A stretch of DNA of 47,149 nucleotides, from positions 1 through 47,149 of the forward strand of contig JABJEK010000058.1 of the NCBI GenBank assembly GCA_018702955.1. Direction: 5' to 3'. The notes beneath the pieces are model-generated. The model worked only from the letters and a program-made list of their open reading frames with translations, was not told the origin of the DNA and did no database searches. The position numbers and the translations under genes are program-made. The DNA is from Rhodospirillaceae bacterium. Lineage in GTDB: Bacteria; Pseudomonadota; Alphaproteobacteria; UBA6615. Below are positions 11,854-18,804 of this stretch, piece by piece; within the stretch, counting starts at the first letter, position 1; every line of letters starts with the position of its first letter.

Positions 11854-12900
11854 ATGACCAACTACGCCAAGCATCGTTTCCAAACACTTTTGACCCCTCT
11901 GGGTCGCGTCACATTGTTTGCAGCCTTGGCGACAGCGCTGTTTCTCGCCCCCCCGAACGTACACGCTCAATCCGGCGCACCGATCGGGCCGCAGGAAGTG
12001 CTCGAGGCGGTCGTCGGGATCGACACCCGTATCCCGGGCACGGCACGTACCGCCGGCACCCTGGGCACCCAGCGCGAAGGTAGCGGCGTGGTGATTTCCG
12101 ACGATGGGCTGGTACTGACCATCGGCTATCTCATCCTCGAGGCGATTGAAATCGATATCACGCTCGTGGATGGCCGGCGCATTCCCGCCTCTTTCGTGGC
12201 CTACGACCATGAGAGCGGCTTCGGGCTGGTCCGCGCAGCGAGTGATCTTGGCCTCGAACCGGCCCGGTTGGGTACATCGGGGAACATGGGTGTAAGCACC
12301 CAGGTCCTGATCGCCAACCGGCTGGGCCCGGGATCGGCGCAAGGCGTATTTGTCGTCGACCGGCGGGAATTTGTCGGCACGTGGGAATACCTGCTCGACA
12401 GCGCGATTTTCACCTCCCCACCAAACCCCAATTTTAGCGGCGCCGGCCTGTTCGATGGGGACGGCAAGCTGATCGGCATCGGATCGCTTTTCGTCGGCAA
12501 CGCCGCCTTCTTCCAAAGGTCGGTCGCCGGCAACATGTTTGTACCGATCGACGAACTCAAGCCGATCCTCGACGAGATGGTCGATCAGGGCCGCCGAGCT
12601 GCCGCACCGCGCCCCTGGCTCGGCATCCGAACATCCGAACTGCGCGACCGCCTGTTTGTGGACGGGGTCTCCAACGACAGTCCCGCCACGCGTGCCGGGA
12701 TCCGTGCGGGTGATCTGATCGTCGCCGTGGACGGGGCACCGGTGGGGAGCATGGCCGGATACTTCCGGGCCGTCTGGCGCGACCGGGCGGCGGGCGACAC
12801 GGTGACGGTCCGTGTGCTGACGCCGGAAGGCGCGCTGCGCGATATCGAGATTGAATCGATGGATCGCAACAACTGGCTGCGCCTCGACCCCAGCCTCTAG
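11854..12900 (+). CDS. HtrA/DegP-like secreted PDZ protein lacking the protease triad (pseudoprotease)
   Basis: A 348-residue exported protein: signal peptide at 1-39 (hydrophobic core FAALATALFLA, cleavage after VHA), a trypsin-like domain (about 50-245), and a C-terminal PDZ domain (about 255-335) beginning PWLGIRTSELRDRL and containing GIRAGDLIVAVDG. In active HtrA proteins the His lies in TNNHVV; here the segment is TIGYLIL (Tyr92). The Asp of the DLAVL segment is Gly122 (SGFGLV). The GNSGGP serine loop reads NFSGAG with Ser195 kept. Loss of His and Asp implies no serine protease activity, while the frame is intact, so a binding or chaperone-like periplasmic role is more likely. ATG at 11854 is preferred to a TTG at 11842. 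Confidence 0.8.
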   Translation: MTNYAKHRFQTLLTPLGRVTLFAALATALFLAPPNVHAQSGAPIGPQEVLEAVVGIDTRIPGTARTAGTLGTQREGSGVVISDDGLVLTIGYLILEAIEIDITLVDGRRIPASFVAYDHESGFGLVRAASDLGLEPARLGTSGNMGVSTQVLIANRLGPGSAQGVFVVDRREFVGTWEYLLDSAIFTSPPNPNFSGAGLFDGDGKLIGIGSLFVGNAAFFQRSVAGNMFVPIDELKPILDEMVDQGRRAAAPRPWLGIRTSELRDRLFVDGVSNDSPATRAGIRAGDLIVAVDGAPVGSMAGYFRAVWRDRAAGDTVTVRVLTPEGALRDIEIESMDRNNWLRLDPSL

Positions 12901-12921
12901 CAAGAGACCAAAATCAAGCCG

Positions 12922-14691
12922 TCAGGCGTGCTCTTCCTCACGCACACTCAGCAACGCGTCATTATGGGCACGCGAGACATCGAGCGTCGTCAGCGTGCCG
13001 CGCAGGATCATGTCGTCGCGATTTGACACGACGGCGACATTCTCATGGTCGGAGCCCGACAGCAGGCGCTGGGCATCTTCCAGGCTGTCCGACACGGTCA
13101 GCACCTTGCCCATTGCATGTGCGATATCGCCAGCGCGCTCCGGCGCATCCTCGTTGCCACGCGCAAGGATCGCATTGTTCAGATCCGCATAGTTGATAAT
13201 GCCGAGCAGCGCGCCGCTGTCATCAACCACATAGATTTCTCCATTCGGGGATTCGCGCAGCTCGCCATGCAACGCGTCCAGCATCATGTCGGTGTCGACC
13301 GACACCAAATTCGTGTGCATCACCCGACCGACGGACATCCCCTGCAACAACGCCTGATCGTGGCCGCTCGACACATTCAAACCGCGACGCTTCAGCTGCA
13401 CATGGAAGAAAGAGCGGCCATAGAATTGATGGGTAAGGACGGACGCGGCGGCGGTTGCGATCATCACGGCGACGGTCATCTCGGACGAGCCCGTCAGCTC
13501 GAAAATAATGAAAATCGTCGACAGCGGCGCCCCCATGACCGCACCGGCCAATGCCCCCGTCCCGATCAGCGCATAGGCCGGGACACCGGAGAACTGATCG
13601 GGAAACACGCTTCCCGCGACCACCCCGAATGCCGCACCCACCAGAGCGCCCAGGATGAGTGACGGCGAAAACACACCGCCCCCGAAGCCGAAGCCGATAC
13701 TGATTGCGACGGCCGCCATCTTGGCGATGATCAAAACCAGCAGAAGTTCGAGCGCGATCGAACCGTGCAGTGCGGCGTCCGCGGTCAGGAAGCCGACGCC
13801 GAGAACCTCGGGCACCTGGAGTGCAATCAGACCGAGGATAATCCCGCCAACCGCAGGCTGTAGCCATTTGGGAATGGGCGTGCGCGCCACCGCCCCATCC
13901 ATGAGGAAAATCCCGCGCATAAACCCGATCGCGACAACCGCGCAGGCCACGCCGAGCAGAATGAAGGCCGGGAACTCCCAGAGCGAAATCAGCTCATGAT
14001 CCGGCACCGTGAATGAGGGCTCTGATCCGAAATAGAACCGGCCAATCGCGGTCCCGGTAACCGCCGCGATAAAAATCGGCGCGCCGGCCTTGAGCGACAG
14101 ATTGCCGACAACCAGTTCGATCGCGAATACGGCGCCCGCGACAGGCGCGTTAAACAACGAACCTATCGCCGCCGCGACACCGCATCCCAACAGGGTGCGC
14201 GACTGAGACCTGTCGAGATGCAATCGTTCGGACATCCAGGCAGCGAGCGTCGCACCGAGATGCACGAGCGGGCCCTCTCGCCCGGTCGACGCACCGGCGC
14301 CGAGTGATGCGGCATTGCCAACAGCCGACACCAGGCCATCTCGCAACGACATCTTGCCGCCGCGCAACGCGGAGGCCTCGATCACATGCGCGATGGCCTG
14401 CGGACGGTTACCGCCGTGAGCAAAATGAAGAAAAATTCCGATCAGCAGGCCACCGACAGATGGCACCAGCATGATGTGCCACCAGGCCAGCGCGTCGGTG
14501 GTTGGCATCATTTCGTCGAGGGGAAATCCGAAAGCGATTTCCTGAACGAGATCGATCGCAAGGCGAAAGAACAGCGCGCCATAGGCCGCCGCCACGCCCA
14601 CGACGAGCGCCATAACCGCCAAAAGCAGATGTTCGTTTCGCAGGACGCGGCGAATACTCAGCCGCGCTCGCACAATGATTGGTGGACGCAC
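12922..14691 (-). CDS. ClC-family chloride channel/antiporter with CBS domains
   Basis: Integral membrane protein of 589 residues that moves chloride, probably in exchange for protons. The ClC core has many hydrophobic helices; the filter segment GAGASTGREGPLVHLG contains the conserved GREGP with the gating Glu, and IGFGFGGGVFSPSLILG gives the second conserved filter loop. The first filter motif is GAGAS rather than GSGIP, as in many bacterial CBS-bearing ClC proteins. Two C-terminal CBS domains (about the last 135 residues) probably sense nucleotides. I chose GTG at 14691, which has GGAGG seven bases upstream; a GTG at 14754 would add 21 polar residues with no ribosome binding site. It follows the diguanylate cyclase gene by 83 bp. 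Confidence 0.9.
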   Translation of the reverse strand: MRPPIIVRARLSIRRVLRNEHLLLAVMALVVGVAAAYGALFFRLAIDLVQEIAFGFPLDEMMPTTDALAWWHIMLVPSVGGLLIGIFLHFAHGGNRPQAIAHVIEASALRGGKMSLRDGLVSAVGNAASLGAGASTGREGPLVHLGATLAAWMSERLHLDRSQSRTLLGCGVAAAIGSLFNAPVAGAVFAIELVVGNLSLKAGAPIFIAAVTGTAIGRFYFGSEPSFTVPDHELISLWEFPAFILLGVACAVVAIGFMRGIFLMDGAVARTPIPKWLQPAVGGIILGLIALQVPEVLGVGFLTADAALHGSIALELLLVLIIAKMAAVAISIGFGFGGGVFSPSLILGALVGAAFGVVAGSVFPDQFSGVPAYALIGTGALAGAVMGAPLSTIFIIFELTGSSEMTVAVMIATAAASVLTHQFYGRSFFHVQLKRRGLNVSSGHDQALLQGMSVGRVMHTNLVSVDTDMMLDALHGELRESPNGEIYVVDDSGALLGIINYADLNNAILARGNEDAPERAGDIAHAMGKVLTVSDSLEDAQRLLSGSDHENVAVVSNRDDMILRGTLTTLDVSRAHNDALLSVREEEHA

Positions 14692-14774
14692 GGGTTTCCC
14701 TCCAGACGGCGACCCGACGTTTGACTTGTAGCATGGAGATTCCGACGCCGTCACAAAGACTTACCGTATGGCAG

Positions 14775-15860
14775 CTATGCCATATCGTTGCCCCCGACAA
14801 CGCGCAAACTATGTTCGGCTTCAATAACCGCGATGCGATTGCGTCCCTCGCCCTTCGCCTTGTAAAGACCGGCGTCTGCGCGCTCGATAAAGTCTTCGAG
14901 TAGCTCTCCGTCCATATAAATGGCCGCACCGCCCGACAACGTGACCCCACCCAGGGATTCACCCGTCGATTTGCGAACGATTTTCTTGCTGCTCACCGTT
15001 TCGCGCACTTGATCGGCAACGGCCAGCGCACCCTCCATATCCGTGTCAGGCAATATGATCGCAAATTCCTCACCACCGTAGCGCGCGGCGGTATCACGCC
15101 CCTTCGTGCAATCAACCAGGCATCGGGCAACCAAACGCAAAACTTCGTCTCCAAGTTGGTGACCATGGTTGTCATTGAAGGATTTGAAATGATCGAGATC
15201 GAGCAACAGGAGCGACAATGGCGTGTTGTTCGCCTCAGCGTCGGCGATCCCTTTACGCAACTGCTCATCAAACGCGCGGCGGTTGTTCAAACCCGTCAAC
15301 GCATCGCTCATGGCTTCACGTCGCGCCTCCGAAATGCGCTGCCGGAGTTCCGAGATTTCCTGGTTCGATTGCTCGAGCCGTTCGTTCACGCTTTGATTTT
15401 GCTGCACGACCTGGCGTGTTTCCGTCACCAGATCGGAAACGATCTGCCGCACCCGGTCGCCACCCTCGACACCTTCGAGCGCGCCGCCAACATCTGCCAA
15501 GGTTTCGCCGTACCGCGCCGCTCCCGCACCCGCTTCATCCAAAAGAGACATAACCGATTCGACGGATTTCTCGAGTTTCGAGCCGGCACTAAGCAAAGTC
15601 GCGTCGCGTTCTTCTTCAATGACCTTTGCTGCAAAGGCCGTGCTGCGCAGGTACAGGTCGTTGCAGCGTTCTTGCGTAAAGGTTTCGCCGGATTCCAGGA
15701 ATTGATCAATCATGTGCACGACGTCAGGGTCATCGCCCCGCAAATAGCCGTACCACACGGTGAAATTCTCAGGCGTGGGCGGAATTCCCAGCTTGGCCAT
15801 GCGCACGATGGCGGTATTCGCCAGCTTGGCTGGACTATCAGTCACATCGGTATTCGACAC
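14775..15860 (-). CDS. GGDEF-domain diguanylate cyclase
   Basis: Makes cyclic di-GMP from two GTP. The 361-residue protein has no membrane segment. An N-terminal helical domain (about 1-75, with IPPTPENFTVWYGYLRGDDP) is common in soluble GGDEF proteins. A long coiled-coil linker follows (about 135-185), then the GGDEF domain (about 185-340) with DALTGLNNRRAF, LLLLDLDHFKSFND and active site GGEEF at 262-266. The product-inhibition site RxxD upstream of the active site reads Lys-Gly-Arg-Asp, so feedback control may be weak. GTG at 15860 is chosen because GGGAGG stands five bases before it; a TTG one codon earlier is too close. A 10-bp inverted repeat lies upstream. Confidence 0.92.
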   Translation of the reverse strand: MSNTDVTDSPAKLANTAIVRMAKLGIPPTPENFTVWYGYLRGDDPDVVHMIDQFLESGETFTQERCNDLYLRSTAFAAKVIEEERDATLLSAGSKLEKSVESVMSLLDEAGAGAARYGETLADVGGALEGVEGGDRVRQIVSDLVTETRQVVQQNQSVNERLEQSNQEISELRQRISEARREAMSDALTGLNNRRAFDEQLRKGIADAEANNTPLSLLLLDLDHFKSFNDNHGHQLGDEVLRLVARCLVDCTKGRDTAARYGGEEFAIILPDTDMEGALAVADQVRETVSSKKIVRKSTGESLGGVTLSGGAAIYMDGELLEDFIERADAGLYKAKGEGRNRIAVIEAEHSLRVVGGNDMA

Positions 15861-15910
15861 CAACGCCTCCCAAACTCATTCCGTAGAGCAAATATGGTAG
15901 GCGCGCACAG

Positions 15911-15969
15911 GTTAAGGATTTGTTGCGATTTGGGCGGGAATTGCCGGAAAGCCAGGTGCAATCCTTAAC
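15911..15969. promoter_or_regulatory. Inverted repeat GTTAAGGATT / AATCCTTAAC upstream of the diguanylate cyclase
   Basis: Two perfect 10-base arms, GTTAAGGATT at 15911-15920 and AATCCTTAAC at 15960-15969, separated by 39 bases, in the gap between metY and the cyclase gene. The spacing of about five helical turns (centre to centre 49 bases) would place both arms on the same face of the DNA. It may bind a regulator as a looped or tetrameric complex. No protein is assigned. Confidence 0.4.
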
Positions 15970-16000
15970 TATACCGAACCCCATTTGGGCCCACACGAAA

Positions 16001-16032
16001 GTGGGGCGGTGCCATCACTGGCGCCGCCCCGC
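16001..16032 (-). terminator. GC-rich hairpin after metY
   Basis: Arms 16003-16013 and 16020-16030 pair over 11 bases with one G-U wobble around a six-base loop, and one or two more outer pairs are possible. It begins 25 bases past the metY stop. On the minus strand it is followed only by ACTTTCG, so the uridine tract is weak and termination may be partial. Confidence 0.5.
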
Positions 16033-16056
16033 TTGTATTCTCATTACCGGAAGTAA

Positions 16057-17346
16057 TCAGGCCTTCGACAAGGCCTGATCGATATCGGCGATGATGTCGT
16101 CGACATGCTCGATCCCGATGGACAACCGGACATAACCGGGGACAACACCGGCCTGCAGCAGTTCGTCTGCATTGAGCTGACTGTGGGTCGTCGACGCCGG
16201 ATGGATCGCCAGTGAGCGCGCATCGCCGATGTTGGCCACGTGATAGAGCAACTCGAGGGAATCGATGAACTTGCGGCCGGCCTCGTCACCGCCCTTGAGA
16301 ACTATTCCTGCGAGCCCGCCATATCCGCCGTTCAGATACTTGTCGGCGCGCTCGCGTGCGACGCCATCCATCTGACCGGGGAAGATCACCTTCTCGACCT
16401 TGTCGTGGGCCTGAAGGTAATCGGTCACCTTGATGGCATTCTCGCAATGTCGCTCCATGCGCAGCGGCAAAGTCTCCAGGCCCTGGATGAACTGGAACGC
16501 ATTCTGTGGCGACATCGCCGCGCCGATATCGCGCAATAGGGTCACCCGCGCCTTGAGGATATAGGCGATCGGCCCCAGCGGTTTCACCGCCTCGGTCCAG
16601 ACCGCTCCGTGGTAGCTGGGATCGGGCTCGTTGAGTAGCGGGAACCGGTCGGCATGTGCTTCCCAGTCGAAGTTACCGCCATCGATCAGCATGCCGCCGA
16701 TCGAGGTGCCATGACCGCCGATATACTTGGTGGTCGAGTACATGACGATGGCCGCACCATGGTCGAGCGGGCGACACAGAAGCGGTGCCGCCGTGTTGTC
16801 CACGATTAATGGCACACCGAGCTCACGGCCGATTGCCGCGACTTCGGCGATGGGAAACACTTCGAGCTTCGGGTTCGGCAGGGTCTCGGCATAGTAGGCG
16901 CGGGTCTTGTCATCCGTCGCCGCGCGGAAGGCTTCGGGGTCGGCCGGATCGACGAAGCGTGCCTCAATACCCATGTCACGCATGGTGTTTTTGAACAGGT
17001 TCCACGTGCCGCCATAGATGTCGGTCGAGCAGACGAAGTTGTCGCCGGCGCGCGCGATATTCATCACCGAGAACATCGATGCGGACTGGCCCGAGGAGAG
17101 GCCGAGACCGGCAACCCCACCCTCGATCGCCGCCAGGCGCTGTTCGAGGACATCCACCGTCGGGTTCATGATCCGGGTGTAGATATTTCCTAGTTCCTTG
17201 AGGGCAAACAGGTTGCCCGCATGCTCGGTGTCGCGGAACTGGTAGCTCGTCGTCTGGTGGATGGGGACCGCGACCGAGCCGGTCGTCGGGTCCGCTCGGT
17301 GGCCCGCATGGAGCGCAAGCGTTTCTGGATTCTTGGACGTTGTCAT
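16057..17346 (-). CDS. metY: O-acetylhomoserine aminocarboxypropyltransferase MetY
   Basis: PLP enzyme of the Cys/Met metabolism family that makes homocysteine from O-acetylhomoserine and sulfide (direct sulfhydrylation). The 429-residue protein has ETLALHAGHRADPTTGSVAVPIHQTTSY at its start (MetY rather than MetB character), IYTRIMNPTVDVLEQRLAAIEGG, and the PLP lysine in YSTTKYIGGHGTSIGG. Late in the chain come HPASTTHSQL and a C-terminal GVVPGYVRLSIGIEHVDDI. The second of two adjacent ATGs (17346) is chosen because CGGAG lies six bases before it. It sits downstream of a LysR gene on the same strand, with an AT-rich gap holding two palindromes. No SAM-II riboswitch was recognised there, although that class often precedes metY in alphaproteobacteria. 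Confidence 0.92.
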   Translation of the reverse strand: MTTSKNPETLALHAGHRADPTTGSVAVPIHQTTSYQFRDTEHAGNLFALKELGNIYTRIMNPTVDVLEQRLAAIEGGVAGLGLSSGQSASMFSVMNIARAGDNFVCSTDIYGGTWNLFKNTMRDMGIEARFVDPADPEAFRAATDDKTRAYYAETLPNPKLEVFPIAEVAAIGRELGVPLIVDNTAAPLLCRPLDHGAAIVMYSTTKYIGGHGTSIGGMLIDGGNFDWEAHADRFPLLNEPDPSYHGAVWTEAVKPLGPIAYILKARVTLLRDIGAAMSPQNAFQFIQGLETLPLRMERHCENAIKVTDYLQAHDKVEKVIFPGQMDGVARERADKYLNGGYGGLAGIVLKGGDEAGRKFIDSLELLYHVANIGDARSLAIHPASTTHSQLNADELLQAGVVPGYVRLSIGIEHVDDIIADIDQALSKA

Positions 17347-17415
17347 CATGATCTCCGAGTGCTGGAAGAATACGGCGGGCCGGCCACACAGGACCAAACG
17401 CACGTACTTCTTTTT

Positions 17416-17431
17416 CACATATTTTTATGTG
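17416..17431. promoter_or_regulatory. Palindrome CACATA-TTTT-TATGTG upstream of metY
   Basis: A perfect 6-base inverted repeat with a 4-base spacer, centred about 77 bases before the metY start. Its 15 bases from 17417 match 12 of the 15 from 39929 in the promoter region of the ArsR-methyltransferase/metF/metH operon, which suggests both are sites for the same methionine regulator. Confidence 0.5.
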
Positions 17432-17446
17432 TTAATTTTTCTAATA

Positions 17447-17459
17447 CACAGTTTCTGTG
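17447..17459. promoter_or_regulatory. Short palindrome CACAG-TTT-CTGTG upstream of metY
   Basis: Perfect 5-base arms around three bases, 15 bases from the CACATA palindrome and in the same AT-rich gap between the LysR gene and metY. It could be a second operator or a LysR contact site; it is short enough that chance is possible. Confidence 0.3.
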
Positions 17460-17498
17460 CGCTTTTAACATGCAGAGTTTCCGGGCGAAAGCGCGACG

Positions 17499-18407
17499 TC
17501 AGGCGGCGTTTTCCAGGATTTGCGTGTCGGATGCCGCCTCGGCGACGAGCCAGTCCCGGAACAGGGCAATCTTCGCCCGATCCGCAGCGGGTTTCGGGCA
17601 GGCGATGAAGTAGCCATAGGGTGCCGGCAGTGTGATATCGAAGGGCCGCACCAACCGCCCGGCGATTAGGTCTCGCGCGGCAAGCACCCGGCGCGCAAGC
17701 GCCACCCCCTGCCCTTCGACCGCGGCATCGATCACCATGCTCGTCTGGTCGAACTGGGGTCCGCGTGACACGTCGATCGGCTCTACCCCCGCCGCGGCAA
17801 ACCAGAGCGGCCAGTCATTTCGGCTGAGATCGTGCAGCAGCACATGGTTGGCGAGATCTTCCGGCCGCTCCAGCGGTGGGCCCGATTGCAGGAGCGTCGG
17901 GCTGCAAACCGGGAAAATCTCTTCGCGCGCGAGCGGTGTGATGTGCAGATCGGGCCAGTCACCCGTGCCGTGGCGCACCGCCATGTCGACGTCGTTTCGG
18001 GCAAAGTCCACGTGATCCATCGAGGCGCTGATCCGCAAATCGATCTCGGGATGCCCGGCAATGAAATCCCCAAGCCGGTGTACCAGCCATTTGGCCGCGA
18101 AGTTGGGCGACACACTCACCGTCAGGACGCCGCTATCCTCACGCGCCGTCAGGAATTCGGCGCCCGCGCGCAACCGGTCCACGGCTTCGCGCACGAACGG
18201 TAAATAGGCCGTACCGTCGTCGCTCAAACGCAGGCGCTGCCGGTCTCGATGGAACAGTTTCACCCCAAGCTGCTCTTCCAGGTTTTTCACCTGATGACTG
18301 ATCGCGCCCTGGGTCAGGTTCAACTCCCGTGCCGCCTCGGTAAAACTCAGGGTGCGCGCCGACACCTCGAATGCGCGCAACGCCATCGTCGATGGCAGAT
18401 CTCTCAT
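17499..18407 (-). CDS. LysR-family transcriptional regulator, GcvA-like
   Basis: A 302-residue regulator. The winged helix-turn-helix is at about 5-65 (LRAFEVSARTLSFTEAARELNLTQGAISHQVKNLEEQLGVKLF in overlapping segments), with the GcvA-type signature TQGAISHQVK and a RRxRL-like wing DRQRLRLSDDG. The effector domain begins near 92 (GVLTVSVSPNFAAKWL) and contains VDMAVRHGTGDWP, usual for GcvA/AmpR-like members. GGGA lies seven bases upstream of ATG. It reads towards metY, 152 bp away, and diverges from the DUF1127 gene; either may be its target. A 16-bp near-perfect palindrome lies in the divergent gap. The effector is unknown. Confidence 0.88.
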   Translation of the reverse strand: MRDLPSTMALRAFEVSARTLSFTEAARELNLTQGAISHQVKNLEEQLGVKLFHRDRQRLRLSDDGTAYLPFVREAVDRLRAGAEFLTAREDSGVLTVSVSPNFAAKWLVHRLGDFIAGHPEIDLRISASMDHVDFARNDVDMAVRHGTGDWPDLHITPLAREEIFPVCSPTLLQSGPPLERPEDLANHVLLHDLSRNDWPLWFAAAGVEPIDVSRGPQFDQTSMVIDAAVEGQGVALARRVLAARDLIAGRLVRPFDITLPAPYGYFIACPKPAADRAKIALFRDWLVAEAASDTQILENAA

Positions 18408-18464
18408 ATCAGATCCCTATCATTAGTTTTTCTATTCCGTGCCTGAAAATTGATGCTTTGCCCA

Positions 18465-18480
18465 GTGAGTTGAAACTCAC
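18465..18480. promoter_or_regulatory. Palindrome GTGAGTT-GA-AACTCAC in the LysR/DUF1127 divergent gap
   Basis: Perfect 7-base arms with a 2-base centre, 58 bases upstream of the LysR start and 66 bases upstream of the DUF1127 start. The position suits an operator for autoregulation or control of the divergent small gene. The binding protein is not known. Confidence 0.45.
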
Positions 18481-18545
18481 CAAATTATGCTTTCTGATCC
18501 TGTTTTTCGGGAAATATATGTACTCGATGGATCCGTGGGTCACAA

Positions 18546-18797
18546 ATGAGAAAATCTATGCTCGCCATCAATATTATTAATATTAATACTGGTCGCCCTT
18601 GGCGCACCGCTGAGGGCCCGGGTCGGGTCGCAATCCTGCAACTGGTGGCCCACGGGCTATCGGCGCTATCGGTCATGTACGGCAGGTCCCGCCAGCGTCG
18701 GGTTTTGGCGCGGCTCGATGACCGTTTACTGGACGATATCGGGCAAAGCCGCGCGGACGCACACGCCGAAGCGGCGAAGCCGTTCTGGCGCCCTTAA
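18546..18797 (+). CDS. DUF1127 small protein
   Basis: An 83-residue basic protein. Its C-terminal half, RRVLARLDDRLLDDIGQSRADAHAEAAKPFWRP in overlapping pieces, is the DUF1127 signature (LDDRLLxDIGxSR, ending in FWRP). Related alphaproteobacterial proteins of this kind take part in phosphate and carbon adaptation and bind RNA through arginine-rich tails, so a regulatory or RNA-related role is possible here; that is inference. The first 15 codons are very AT-rich (bases about 18566-18592), unlike the rest, and no strong ribosome binding site is seen, so the start could be ATG 18546, ATG 18558, or further in. It converges on the serine hydrolase gene. Confidence 0.75.
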   Translation: MRKSMLAINIININTGRPWRTAEGPGRVAILQLVAHGLSALSVMYGRSRQRRVLARLDDRLLDDIGQSRADAHAEAAKPFWRP

Positions 18798-18804
18798 CGG
18801 GTTG

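Noticed and set aside
11854..12900. HtrA-like gene as a decaying pseudogene
   Set aside because: The frame, signal peptide and PDZ domain are intact; only catalytic residues differ, which suggests selection for a new role.
11728..12903. Long open frame opposite the HtrA-like gene
   Set aside because: The plus-strand product has a signal peptide and PDZ domain; the opposite frame shows nothing recognisable.
17347..17498. SAM-II or SAM/SAH riboswitch before metY
   Set aside because: The characteristic pseudoknot sequences could not be found; the gap holds simple palindromes instead.
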